DNA of 64,000 bases from Empedobacter sp036647415 (GTDB lineage Bacteria; Bacteroidota; Bacteroidia; Flavobacteriales; Weeksellaceae), in NCBI RefSeq assembly GCF_036647415.1, contig NZ_JAVXKG010000016.1, positions 1 to 64,000 of the forward strand, given 5' to 3'. The position numbers were made by a program, and so were the translations under genes. Position 1 is the first letter of the stretch; each line of letters opens with the position of its first letter. Below the pieces are notes generated by a model. That model was not told the DNA's origin. It was given only the letters and a program-made list of their open reading frames with translations, and did no database searches. Shown one piece after another: positions 1 to 7,539 of this stretch.

Positions 1-343
1 GTATAAAATTTCTACCATTAAAATCCAAATCATATTTACCAATCGTTTCAGCTTGATATTCTACCTCGATTTCAGCATCTTCCATACCCAATTTTTCTTC
101 AGATAATTTGATGATATTTAATAATTTATTAGGTTTTAAACGATGTTCAAAATCATTTGCATTCCATAATTGGAAGTTGACTACTTTTTCTGAACGAATT
201 ACACCACCACAATCAATAAAATTTTTAGTGATTTGACCTACCTCCGTAACGTGAAAATATTCTGGCACAAATGTTCCGTTTTCTAATTGAAATTCAACAT
301 TTTCTAATGTTGGTAAAATATCTTTTATTTCTGATAGTTTCAT
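1..343 (-). CDS. DUF6428 family protein, cut by the window edge
   Basis: The minus-strand frame is open from an ATG at 343 to the window edge, about 114 codons, so the C-terminus is missing. The protein begins MKLSEIKDILPTLENVEF and contains a Cys-Gly-Gly segment (IDCGGVIRSEK). I recognise it as the small DUF6428 family that accompanies ArsR regulators and arsenate reductases in Bacteroidota; its biochemical role is not known to me. It follows arsR on the same strand with a gap of about 110 bases that contains an operator-like site, so it is probably under ArsR control. The family call is from memory of the sequence pattern. Confidence 0.7.
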   Translation of the reverse strand, partial: MKLSEIKDILPTLENVEFQLENGTFVPEYFHVTEVGQITKNFIDCGGVIRSEKVVNFQLWNANDFEHRLKPNKLLNIIKLSEEKLGMEDAEIEVEYQAETIGKYDLDFNGRNFI

Positions 344-412
344 ACTATTTTAATGTGAGTTATTTTATTTATTGAATATTATGAATGAATTATTCTTATT
401 TATCTAAATCAT

Positions 413-432
413 ATATTGCGATATAACGATAT
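413..432 (-). promoter_or_regulatory. Possible second ArsR operator upstream of the DUF6428 gene
   Basis: An imperfect inverted repeat (on the minus strand ATATCGTTATATCGCAATAT) lies in the arsR-DUF6428 gap. It resembles the perfect palindrome in front of arsR: both carry ATCGt or ATCGTAAT-type half sites around an ATAT core. Seven of ten base pairs in the symmetry are kept. This is a sequence inference only. Confidence 0.35.
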
Positions 433-452
433 ATCTTTTACAAAAAAAGCCT

Positions 453-782
453 TTAACAGCATTGTTTTATATTAACATCTTGATCAAAAAAGATGTGAAA
501 CTCTTTTTTAATCTCATTCCAAACTTTTTCGTTTATACAGTAACAAACAGACTTACCTTCAATAGAACCATGAATAATACCAATGTTTTTTAGTTCTTTT
601 AAATGTTGAGAAATTGTAGCTTGTGCCAATCCTAATTCACCAACTAAATCATTACAAATACAATCTTTTTGATTGATGATATATTGTAGAATTGCTATTC
701 TTGCAGGATGTCCCAAAACCTTAAATAACATAGCTATTTTGTTTTGTTCATCAGTAAATATCTCTGTTTTAGTAAGTCCCAT
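453..782 (-). CDS. ArsR-family winged-helix repressor
   Basis: This is a 109-residue metalloregulator-type protein. The start chosen is MGLTKTEIF at 782; a more upstream ATG at 800 would overlap the operator palindrome. The helix-turn-helix spans roughly residues 15 to 85 (GHPARIAIL, then LAQATISQHLKELKNIGII). A Cys-x-Cys pair (CICNDL, about residues 41 and 43) sits where ArsR/SmtB sensors bind arsenite or soft metals, and the protein ends in Cys-Cys. It probably represses itself and the DUF6428 gene downstream, releasing DNA on metal or metalloid binding. The actual inducer cannot be read from the sequence. Confidence 0.85.
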   Translation of the reverse strand: MGLTKTEIFTDEQNKIAMLFKVLGHPARIAILQYIINQKDCICNDLVGELGLAQATISQHLKELKNIGIIHGSIEGKSVCYCINEKVWNEIKKEFHIFFDQDVNIKQCC

Positions 783-798
783 GTTTTTCAATATTAAC

Positions 799-814
799 AT
801 CGTAATATTACGAT
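799..814. promoter_or_regulatory. Perfect 16-bp palindrome, likely ArsR operator
   Basis: The sequence ATCGTAATATTACGAT is a perfect palindrome placed 17 bases upstream of the preferred arsR start. Position, length and symmetry suit a dimeric ArsR repressor acting on its own promoter. Confidence 0.6.
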
Positions 815-874
815 AATAATTTAAACTATTAAAATAATATCGACTAAAAATTTACTTGTTTCAGAAACCTAATT

Positions 875-937
875 TCAATTCATCTCCATCCTAAACTGTA
901 AAGGCGAAATATTGGTTATTACTTTTGAAAAGTTTGT
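875..937 (-). pseudogene. Remnant that looks like an AraC-family regulator 3' end (copy 1)
   Basis: Read on the minus strand, these 21 codons give TNFSKVITNISPLQFRMEMN and a stop. That pattern (FSKV, then a threonine, then ISPLQFR) is typical of the last helix of AraC-family DNA-binding domains. Nothing of the rest of such a gene remains upstream, because the terminator at 942 follows at once. A second, frameshifted copy lies at 3631 to 3692. It could instead be a short intergenic repeat of unknown nature. Confidence 0.45.
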
Positions 938-941
938 TAAA

Positions 942-977
942 AAAAATCAGCGGGTTCTGAGAAACCGCTGATTTTTT
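942..977. terminator. Bidirectional terminator downstream of the nitroreductase gene
   Basis: A GC-containing stem (AAATCAGCGG paired with CCGCTGATTT) is flanked by an A run on the left and a T run on the right. It can end minus-strand transcription from the nitroreductase gene, and plus-strand transcription too. Confidence 0.8.
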
Positions 978-1020
978 TTAAATATTATTTTTTAGTTTGG
1001 TAGTTGTAGGTGAGTAAAAA

Positions 1021-1653
1021 TTATTTAATCTCTGTAATAAATTTTTCTTTTGGTTGACGAATCTTTTTCAAAGGCAATAACCAATCTTCATCAACTTTAC
1101 GTTTTCCTAAAGAAAGTAACACAACCGATCTTAAGTTTTTAGATTTCAAGTCTAAGAATTCATCTATTCTTGCTTTATCAAAACCTTCCATTGGCGTAGC
1201 ATCAACACCCAGTTCGGCTGCAGCAGCAATTGCTATACCGAAAGCAATATGTGCTTGTTTTGCTGTATGATGATATTGTTCTTCTTCGCTGAAAGTAGAA
1301 AATAATTGTTTCAAATTAGCAACCGTATCAGCAGTTTTATCATTAGATATACCCCGTTGTGCATTGGTATATTCGTACACTTTATCAATTTCTTCATCTG
1401 GAATAGTTGCCCAAGAAGTAAAAACGATTAAATGTGAAGATTCTACAATTTGAGGCTGACCAAATGCAATGGGTTGAATTTTAGCTTTCGTTTCCTGATC
1501 GCTTATTACATACAAATGAACTGGTTGCAAACCTGCTGAAGTTGGAGCCAAACGAGCTGCTTCAATAATTTGATTTACCGTTTCCTCATCTAATTTTTCG
1601 CCCGTCATACGTTTCGTTGCGTATCTCCAGTTTAATGCTTCTATTAATTTCAT
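1021..1653 (-). CDS. Nitroreductase family FMN-dependent oxidoreductase
   Basis: A 210-residue protein of the NfsB/NAD(P)H-nitroreductase fold. The N-terminal RYATKRM segment and APTSAGLQPVHLYV are the FMN-contacting parts, and AAAAELGVDATPMEG and a LSLGKR segment near the C-terminus match the family. It should use NAD(P)H to reduce nitroaromatics or quinones as a cytoplasmic dimer. It is the last gene of a three-gene minus-strand set, 10 bases after the NAD(P)H-binding gene. The set is divergent from an HxlR regulator, an arrangement common for quinone or electrophile stress genes. The natural substrate is unknown. Confidence 0.85.
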   Translation of the reverse strand: MKLIEALNWRYATKRMTGEKLDEETVNQIIEAARLAPTSAGLQPVHLYVISDQETKAKIQPIAFGQPQIVESSHLIVFTSWATIPDEEIDKVYEYTNAQRGISNDKTADTVANLKQLFSTFSEEEQYHHTAKQAHIAFGIAIAAAAELGVDATPMEGFDKARIDEFLDLKSKNLRSVVLLSLGKRKVDEDWLLPLKKIRQPKEKFITEIK

Positions 1654-1663
1654 TTTGTTTAAT

Positions 1664-2524
1664 TTATAAATTAAATAATTCTTTGATAAAGTCGTTTAGT
1701 GATGCTGTTGATCGTCCCAATAAAGTTTCTAACATATTACTTTCTAGTTCGTACTGATGCATTTTGATGTCGTAAATTGTACCTGAATGTAGATAAATTG
1801 CAAAATCAGGGAAACCAATTTGGTTTAAAAAAGATTTCAAAGCCACTTCTGAAATATCATTATACTTAATCGTTTTACCTGTAAAATTCGATAATGCAGT
1901 TGCTATTTCTTGATAACCAAAATTTTGCGAACCAGTAATATTGTAGGTTTTATTTTCGTGACCATCTTGCAATAATAAATTGGCAGTAGCTTCGCCCATT
2001 TCTCTACGCAAAGCGTACGGAACTTTTCCGTTTCCACCAGGTAAATTTATATCTTGGTTTATAACGTTTTCTCCTAAAATTTGAACTAAAGCATCTGCAT
2101 ACATCGTATTTCTTAGAATTGTATAGGTCAATCCACTTGCTTTGATGTAATCTTCTGTTTGAAAATGACTAATCATCAAATCCTTCACAGCAGAAGTTTG
2201 AATATTTTTGATGGCAAGACTTGTATAAACAATATGTTTTACGCCTTGTTTTTTAGCAGCATCTATCACATTTTTATGCTGTTCTAAACGATTTTGATCC
2301 ATCGTAGAAATCAACAAAACTTTCTCAATACCATGAAAAGCTTTATTTAATGAAGCTGTATCCGTAAAATTAGCCAATCGAGAATTTACGCCTTGTTCGG
2401 TTAATTTTTTTACGCCATTTTCATTACTAGAAGTTGTTACAAATTTATCTTTTGTCGTTACCTTTAAAAGTTGAGCGATCACGCTAGAACCTAAATTTCC
2501 GGTTGCTCCTGTTATCAATATCAT
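1664..2524 (-). CDS. NmrA-like NAD(P)H-binding oxidoreductase (QorB/YtfG type)
   Basis: A 286-residue atypical short-chain dehydrogenase. The dinucleotide motif GATGNLG lies at residues 6 to 12, and a KHIVYTSLA strand follows near residue 100. The length and the YTILRNTMYADAL and NITGSQNFGYQEIA segments fit the NmrA/QorB group, which bind NADPH and reduce quinones or sense redox state. It is flanked by the nitroreductase and the SnoaL-like gene, and it is probably in one operon with the former. An internally deleted relative is found at 7128 to 7269. Confidence 0.82.
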   Translation of the reverse strand: MILITGATGNLGSSVIAQLLKVTTKDKFVTTSSNENGVKKLTEQGVNSRLANFTDTASLNKAFHGIEKVLLISTMDQNRLEQHKNVIDAAKKQGVKHIVYTSLAIKNIQTSAVKDLMISHFQTEDYIKASGLTYTILRNTMYADALVQILGENVINQDINLPGGNGKVPYALRREMGEATANLLLQDGHENKTYNITGSQNFGYQEIATALSNFTGKTIKYNDISEVALKSFLNQIGFPDFAIYLHSGTIYDIKMHQYELESNMLETLLGRSTASLNDFIKELFNL

Positions 2525-2600
2525 ATTTTATATTTTAAAAAATTCCTATTTCATCTGTAAAAACAAAATAGGAATTTCGATTATGGATTAATCAATCGAT

Positions 2601-3011
2601 TTATAATCCGCCAGCGTTTCCTCCGTATTCTTTAGGATCAGCAGATGAAGCAAATTCTTCCATTTTAGAAATTAATCCATTGGTAACTGTGTAAATTTGG
2701 ATCCATCGATTTTTCATTTCAGAGCCGTTTTCTTTCGATATAAAATGTTCATTACCCAAAACGAATAATTTATCATCTCCAGCTTCAATAAATTCGTTCG
2801 TATTAAAATAAACAACGTCTAATGCATTGATATTATACTCAAAAAACATTCTAGCTCCAGCTTTTCCTACAAACTTAGCACTTGGCATAATTTGCGTACC
2901 GTGATGAATTAGCACAGCATCATCAGAAAAGCTATTAACAATTGCATCAATATTTTGTTGTGCAAATACTTCAAACATTTTATCTACGACTTGTTTTGCT
3001 TTAGTTGCCAT
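2601..3011 (-). CDS. SnoaL-like / NTF2-fold protein
   Basis: A 136-residue single-domain protein with the nuclear-transport-factor-2-like layout: an N-terminal helix (VVDKMFEVFAQQNIDAIVNSFSDDAVLIHHG) then a curved sheet with NRWIQIYTVTNGLISKMEEF. Such proteins are small isomerases, hydrolases or ligand binders; no catalytic set can be named here. It is the first gene of the minus-strand cluster and lies opposite the HxlR regulator, so it is the gene nearest the operator palindromes and is probably induced together with the two oxidoreductases. Confidence 0.75.
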   Translation of the reverse strand: MATKAKQVVDKMFEVFAQQNIDAIVNSFSDDAVLIHHGTQIMPSAKFVGKAGARMFFEYNINALDVVYFNTNEFIEAGDDKLFVLGNEHFISKENGSEMKNRWIQIYTVTNGLISKMEEFASSADPKEYGGNAGGL

Positions 3012-3093
3012 AATTTTATTTTTTAAAATTGATAATATTCTGTTTTTAAATCTAATACAAAGTAAAAGACAGTTTACAGTATATTTACCATTC

Positions 3094-3127
3094 GTTTCCT
3101 ATTAGAAAGTGCTTTCCTTTAGGAAAG
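3094..3127. promoter_or_regulatory. Two tandem palindromes in the HxlR divergent promoter
   Basis: Two related inverted repeats follow each other 18 bases apart: GTTTCCTATTAGAAAG at 3094 to 3109 and CTTTCCTTTAGGAAAG at 3112 to 3127. They lie between the SnoaL-like gene and hxlR, the usual place for HxlR-type operators. The second has a seven-base-pair perfect arm. Confidence 0.55.
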
Positions 3128-3171
3128 TATTATTGTAATGGTATTATTAGTAATTTAGTTATAAAAAAAAT

Positions 3172-3546
3172 ATGAAACCAGAATATAAAGCACCTGCATT
3201 TTGCAGATTTAGAACCAATGCCGAAAAAGATAGTATGGGCTTACTCACAGGAAAATGGAAAATACATATACTAGGAACTTTGTTGTATGGCGGAAAAATG
3301 CGTTTTATGGATTTGCAACGTGAAATTGAAGGAATAGGCTCTAAAATGTTATCTAAAGAGTTGCAAGATCTAGAAATGAATCATCTGATAACGAGAACTG
3401 TTCTGAATACAAAACCTATTACGGTAGAGTATGATTTAACCAATTTTGGAAGAACATTAGAACCCATTATTGATTCGATTGCACAATGGGGAATAGATTA
3501 TAGAGAAACTGTTTTGGGATCCAAAATTCCGGACAGTAAAATATAA
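3172..3546 (+). CDS. HxlR-family winged-helix regulator
   Basis: A 124-residue DNA-binding protein. Family marks are GLLTGKWKIHILGTLLYGGKMRF, the LSKELQDLEMNHLI recognition helix, and the wing with VEYDLTNFGRTLEPII. HxlR proteins act as dimers and often sense electrophiles, quinones or disulfide stress; a single cysteine near the N-terminus (Cys11) could be a sensor. It is divergent from the three oxidoreductase-type genes and probably controls them through the palindromes at 3094 to 3127. Confidence 0.85.
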   Translation: MKPEYKAPAFCRFRTNAEKDSMGLLTGKWKIHILGTLLYGGKMRFMDLQREIEGIGSKMLSKELQDLEMNHLITRTVLNTKPITVEYDLTNFGRTLEPIIDSIAQWGIDYRETVLGSKIPDSKI

Positions 3547-3630
3547 ACGTCTGATTATTTTAGAGCCTAGTTTGATCTCTTTTTGAAAAATTGAAACTTT
3601 ACGAAAACTTTTACAACGGATAGAAGAATA

Positions 3631-3692
3631 TCAATTCATTCCCGCCCTAAACTGTAAAGGCGAGATATTAGTTTTACTTTTGAAAAGTTTGT
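3631..3692 (-). pseudogene. Remnant that looks like an AraC-family regulator 3' end (copy 2, frameshifted)
   Basis: This 62-base stretch is a close repeat of 875 to 937 in the same orientation, one base shorter. Read on the minus strand it gives TNFSKV, then after the frameshift NISPLQFRAGMN and a stop. An in-frame stop lies just upstream, so only the tail survives. The two copies flank the nitroreductase-to-HxlR cluster as direct repeats. No other feature was seen in this 259-base gap. Confidence 0.42.
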
Positions 3693-3805
3693 TGAAAATA
3701 TTTAATCTCAATTGTTATTCAATTCAACAAAATAATAATCTCCATTAATGTAGTTTTCAGGAGAAATTTAGATTTTTAAAGAAAAAAACTTCATATTAAT
3801 AAACC

Positions 3806-5215
3806 TTATTTAATCAAATTCAATTCCTCTAAAATAACTTCTTTTACAATTTCTAAATCAGTTTCTGTTGTACGCCAATTCACAAAAGCAGCTCGGATTC
3901 CTTTTTTATTATTGTAAACAGTTGGTGTCATAAAAACTTTTCCAGAATCGTTTATATTTAACAAAAATGGAGCTACTTTTTCTTGATTTTCATCTCCAAC
4001 CAATGAAAAACAAACGGTATTCAGCCGTACAGGAGCTAACAATTCTAAATGATTATTTTGTTCAATAAATTGACCTAATTGTTGTGTTAGATGAATTGAA
4101 TTATCAACGATTTCTTGGTAACCTTTTTTTCCATAAGCTTTCAAGGTAAACCAAACGGGTAAAGCACGCAATCGTCTGGAATTCTCTGGAAGAAAATTTA
4201 AATAATTAAAATTATCCAATGGATCGCCCAAATAAGGCGCATTTGTATTTTGAAAAGTTTCTATTTGTAATAATTTATGTTGCTCTTTCACAAAGAAAAA
4301 TGCATTATCATAAGGTACATTTAGCCATTTATGCCCATCAACAGTGATACTATCTGCATTTTCCCAACCGTGAATCAAATGTTTGAAATCTGAAGAACAA
4401 GAAGCAAAAGCGCCAAAAGCAGCATCGATATGCCACCAAAAATTGTATTTTTCTTTCAATTTAGAAATCGCTTCAAAATCATCAAAATCTACCGTATTTA
4501 CAGTTCCTGCACTTGAAATTAAGATAAATGGTTTTGTATTTAATTCTTGAATTTTTTGTTCTAAATCTTCAATATCAATGGCTTCTCGGTTTCCTTCAAG
4601 AGTTTTAATTTTAATCAAATTATTGCTTCCAATTCCTAACATTGACAAGGATTTGATTGAAGAAGAATGCGCCGTTGCTGAAAAAATCGTCACTTTTTCT
4701 GAAATTCCATCTTTAGCAAAATCTTTTCCTAATTGATTTCCGAACCATTGTTTCGCCACAGCCAAACAAGTAAAATTGGACATTGTGGCACCCGTTACAA
4801 ATCCGCCAAGAAAATCTTTTGGAAGATTAAATAAATCCAATAATAACTGAATTGTTTCGAATTCTATATTTGCCGAAATATCTCCTTGACCTTTTATTGT
4901 CTGCGAATTTTGATCGAAAATAGTTGCCAACCAATCGCCAACAATCGCTGCAGGCGTAGAACCTCCAGTTACAAAACCCAAATAACGCGGACCTGTAGAA
5001 CTTACAATAATAGATTCAAAACGTTGAATAAATTCAGCCAGAGAAGCTTCAGCACCAATTCCATCAATAGAAAGTTTATTTTCTAACTCAATATTATTTT
5101 CTTTTGTAGATGTTGGTCGAGAATTAATTGATTTCAAAAAATCTACGCCATATTCTTTCGTCAGCTGCAATACGGCTTCTAAATTGGTAAGATCGTTTTG
5201 TAAAATAGAATTCAT
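3806..5215 (-). CDS. PLP-dependent group II amino acid decarboxylase family protein
   Basis: A 469-residue fold-type I PLP enzyme. The Schiff-base lysine is Lys296 in DGHKWLNVPYD, the PLP-nitrogen aspartate is Asp264 in WHIDAAFG, and His183 in TAHSS stacks on the ring. The GGSTPAA and GGFVTGATMSN segments match the aspartate/glutamate/aromatic decarboxylase group. The amino acid used cannot be told. It lies 24 bases after the MFS exporter gene on the same strand, so both are probably cotranscribed; the exporter could move the amine product or an unrelated drug. Confidence 0.8.
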   Translation of the reverse strand: MNSILQNDLTNLEAVLQLTKEYGVDFLKSINSRPTSTKENNIELENKLSIDGIGAEASLAEFIQRFESIIVSSTGPRYLGFVTGGSTPAAIVGDWLATIFDQNSQTIKGQGDISANIEFETIQLLLDLFNLPKDFLGGFVTGATMSNFTCLAVAKQWFGNQLGKDFAKDGISEKVTIFSATAHSSSIKSLSMLGIGSNNLIKIKTLEGNREAIDIEDLEQKIQELNTKPFILISSAGTVNTVDFDDFEAISKLKEKYNFWWHIDAAFGAFASCSSDFKHLIHGWENADSITVDGHKWLNVPYDNAFFFVKEQHKLLQIETFQNTNAPYLGDPLDNFNYLNFLPENSRRLRALPVWFTLKAYGKKGYQEIVDNSIHLTQQLGQFIEQNNHLELLAPVRLNTVCFSLVGDENQEKVAPFLLNINDSGKVFMTPTVYNNKKGIRAAFVNWRTTETDLEIVKEVILEELNLIK

Positions 5216-5239
5216 CTTGTAATTTTTATATGAAGTTAA

Positions 5240-6649
5240 TTATAAATTAGTTTTTGTACGAGAAAATAATCGATTGATAATAAAACCAACCAAAAAAAGT
5301 AAAAGGATTGATGCTAAAGTTGAATAACCATAAGCGCCGGAAATCTGAGAAAAATTGAAAAATAATTGATTTGAATGATTCAAATATAATCCTACAATAA
5401 ATGCAATTCCTAAACAAATTGATAATTGTTGAACCGTCAAATAAAGTGCTGAACCAACGCCAATCAAAGATTGATTCAAATCACGAAGCGCTAAAGTCAT
5501 CAATGACGGCAAAACGGTTCCACAACCAATTCCGTAAAAGAAAAATAAAAGATGAACTTGATTGATTTCTATTTGTAATTGATCAAAAATAATTAAATGC
5601 GCTACCAAACCAATAATCATAATTGATAATCCTGTTAAAACAACAATTCTTCCCATTTTATCTACCAAACGACTCGCAATTAAACTCGCTAACACATAGC
5701 CAATTCCTTGATAAACAAATGCAATCCCGGTCATTGTTGGAGTAAATTCTCTATAATTTTGAAGATAATTTGAATTAATAATAAAGTAAGCGTCTTGCAC
5801 CATATAAAAGGCTAAAGCTGCAAATAAACCAAGGTTAAAAACTCTATTTTGGAACAACGAAAAATCTATAAAAGACGGTAATTGTTGTTGAAATAAGTTT
5901 TTTTCTCTCCTAATAAATAGGATCAAAAATCCAATCGAAATGACTAATAAAACTAAAACCCACCAAGACCACTGCAATTCGGGGCCAACAATTAATGGAT
6001 AAATGAGAAGAATTAATATAAAAAATAATTGAATAACCTTATTTATCAATACTTTTTGTTTGATATTAATAACATCTTTCGGAATGATAAAAAATGTTAT
6101 TGCAATAGCAAAAATTCCAATCGGAATATTAACTAAAAATATCAATCGCCAACTTTCTTCAATCCAATTTTGATCTGGTAAAATTCCGCCTAAAAATTGT
6201 CCTAAAACAGATGCAACTCCAGCAAAACTTCCATAAATACCAAGTGCAATTGTTCTTTTTTGTTGATTATCAAAAAGAATAGAAATCAAAGAAATGCCTT
6301 GCGGAACCATCAATCCAGAACTTATTCCTTGTAATAATCTCCCACCCAAAAGCATATAAATATTGTCCGATAATCCGCAAATTAATGAAGCTAAAGTAAA
6401 GCCAATCATTCCTATAATATACAATTTTTTGCGCCCAAAAGTAGCTCCTGCATTACCTGCATTAATCAACAAACTGGCATAACCGATGATATATAAAATG
6501 ATTATCCATTGCGTTTTACTATTTGATAATTGCAAACTATGTTGAATACTTGGCAAAGAAACATTGATGATAAAAAGATCTAACACAAATAAAAAAATGC
6601 CGATTGAAAGAATAAAAATTTTAAAAATATCTTTTATATTTAATTTCAT
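5240..6649 (-). CDS. MFS transporter of the DHA2 (EmrB/QacA) drug-exporter type
   Basis: A 469-residue integral membrane protein with about 14 predicted hydrophobic spans. The first span carries LDLFIINVSLPSIQ, the DHA2 signature, followed by TQWIIILYIIGYASLL and GRLLQGISSGLMVPQG (motif C-like region). It should export hydrophobic compounds using the proton gradient at the inner membrane. It is divergent from an HxlR regulator with operator-like palindromes in the gap, and it precedes the PLP decarboxylase. Confidence 0.85.
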   Translation of the reverse strand: MKLNIKDIFKIFILSIGIFLFVLDLFIINVSLPSIQHSLQLSNSKTQWIIILYIIGYASLLINAGNAGATFGRKKLYIIGMIGFTLASLICGLSDNIYMLLGGRLLQGISSGLMVPQGISLISILFDNQQKRTIALGIYGSFAGVASVLGQFLGGILPDQNWIEESWRLIFLVNIPIGIFAIAITFFIIPKDVINIKQKVLINKVIQLFFILILLIYPLIVGPELQWSWWVLVLLVISIGFLILFIRREKNLFQQQLPSFIDFSLFQNRVFNLGLFAALAFYMVQDAYFIINSNYLQNYREFTPTMTGIAFVYQGIGYVLASLIASRLVDKMGRIVVLTGLSIMIIGLVAHLIIFDQLQIEINQVHLLFFFYGIGCGTVLPSLMTLALRDLNQSLIGVGSALYLTVQQLSICLGIAFIVGLYLNHSNQLFFNFSQISGAYGYSTLASILLLFLVGFIINRLFSRTKTNL

Positions 6650-6698
6650 TTTAGCTGATTTTAATGATTTAATAGGCTAAATTTACTTCTGAAAAATC

Positions 6699-6748
6699 AA
6701 CTAATCAAGTAGTTATAAAAGATGCACATAGTATCGTTTTTTGTACTA
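6699..6748. promoter_or_regulatory. Operator-like inverted repeats between MFS exporter and HxlR regulator
   Basis: AACTA-N6-TAGTT lies at 6699 to 6714 and TAGTA-N10-TACTA at 6729 to 6748. Both are centred in the divergent gap. The second resembles the TAGTA/TACTA half sites described for HxlR-type regulators. Confidence 0.5.
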
Positions 6749-6768
6749 ATACACATTATGAAGTGATT

Positions 6769-7119
6769 ATGGAAGAAAAAAATGTAAAAAAATATACAAG
6801 TTGTTGTGGTACAAATGGAATTTTCAAGATAATTGGTGGAAAATGGAAGGCATTAATCATCAAATCTATCTCAACTAATTGCCCAAAACGATTTGGAGAA
6901 TTACGTCGCGATATGGAAAATATGGCTCAAACTACATTGACCATTCAATTGAGAGAATTGGAACGAGATGGAATTATTTGTAGAAAAATATATGCCGAAA
7001 CACCTCCACGAGTGGAGTATAAATTGAGTGAAGTTGGTAAAACATTATTACCTATTTTAGACTTACTTGATGATTGGTGGTTAGATTATAAGAATCCGAA
7101 TAATGGTAAATTAAAGTAA
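6769..7119 (+). CDS. HxlR-family winged-helix regulator
   Basis: A 116-residue regulator when started at the ATG at 6769; an in-frame GTG at 6763 is possible but less likely. Conserved parts are IIGGKWKALIIKSI, KRFGELRRDMENMAQTTL and the wing PPRVEYKLSEVGKTL. Two adjacent cysteines near the N-terminus (YTSCCG) could respond to oxidants or electrophiles, as in other HxlR proteins. It most likely controls the divergent MFS exporter and decarboxylase. Confidence 0.85.
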   Translation: MEEKNVKKYTSCCGTNGIFKIIGGKWKALIIKSISTNCPKRFGELRRDMENMAQTTLTIQLRELERDGIICRKIYAETPPRVEYKLSEVGKTLLPILDLLDDWWLDYKNPNNGKLK

Positions 7120-7127
7120 ATATTTTT

Positions 7128-7269
7128 TTGATAAATGATACCGTTCGTCGTCCTAATAGTATTTATAACGGAATGACGAATCATCAAAATCTTTCACAGT
7201 AGAAATATGAATATTTTTGATTGTAAAGCTGTATAAACAATATATTTTACATCTTATTTTTTTAGTAGA
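7128..7269 (-). pseudogene. Internally deleted remnant of an NmrA-like NAD(P)H-binding gene
   Basis: Bases 7172 to 7269 align without large gaps to 2165 to 2256 of the intact NmrA-like gene, keeping for example the 11-base run AATATTTTTGA and the 14-base run GTATAAACAATAT plus flanks. They correspond to the part encoding QGVKHIVYTSLAIKNIQ and neighbours. Bases 7128 to 7165 resemble the 3' end of the same gene (1680 to 1730), so the middle has been deleted. A MITE-like repeat begins a few bases later, where the missing 5' part should be. Confidence 0.7.
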
Positions 7270-7273
7270 TTAA

Positions 7274-7475
7274 CCCGTTGTGCATTTTGAATTAAAATTC
7301 GTCAGTTCGAGTGATTTTTAGAAATGACACTTCGATAAACTCAGTACAAGAATGAATTAAAATTGTATCGAGAATAGAATTTTATCTTCTAAAACCTTAT
7401 TCTCGAAACAAAATTCTTACAGAATTCCACTCGAATTGATGGTTTAATTGCTAAAATTAGCAAAATACACAGCGG
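7274..7475 (-). repeat. MITE-like repeat, copy A (inverted relative to copies B and C)
   Basis: About 202 bases, starting with the 17-base end CCCGTTGTGCATTTTGA and finishing with a decayed inverted end. Its body is the reverse complement of the element at 45186 to 45388. There is no coding frame. No clear target duplication remains. It abuts the NmrA-like remnant and lies about 60 bases downstream of the VOC gene's stop codon. Confidence 0.75.
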
Positions 7476-7511
7476 TTTTACTTCTATAATTATGAGAAAT
7501 TAATAGTTTTT

Positions 7512-7539
7512 AAAAATAGAAAAATCAATTTCTATTTTT
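7512..7539 (-). terminator. AT-rich hairpin at the end of the VOC gene
   Basis: An 11-base-pair perfect stem (AAAAATAGAAA with TTTCTATTTTT) overlaps the stop codon of the gene at 7538. It may end that transcript; the stem has few GC pairs, so it could be weak. Confidence 0.45.

Noticed and set aside
7274..7475. The MITE-like copies read as a simple terminator or as a small RNA gene.
   Set aside because: The three copies share ends and body, copy A is inverted, and copy C has a flanking duplication, which fits a mobile repeat better. A transcribed RNA role is not excluded.
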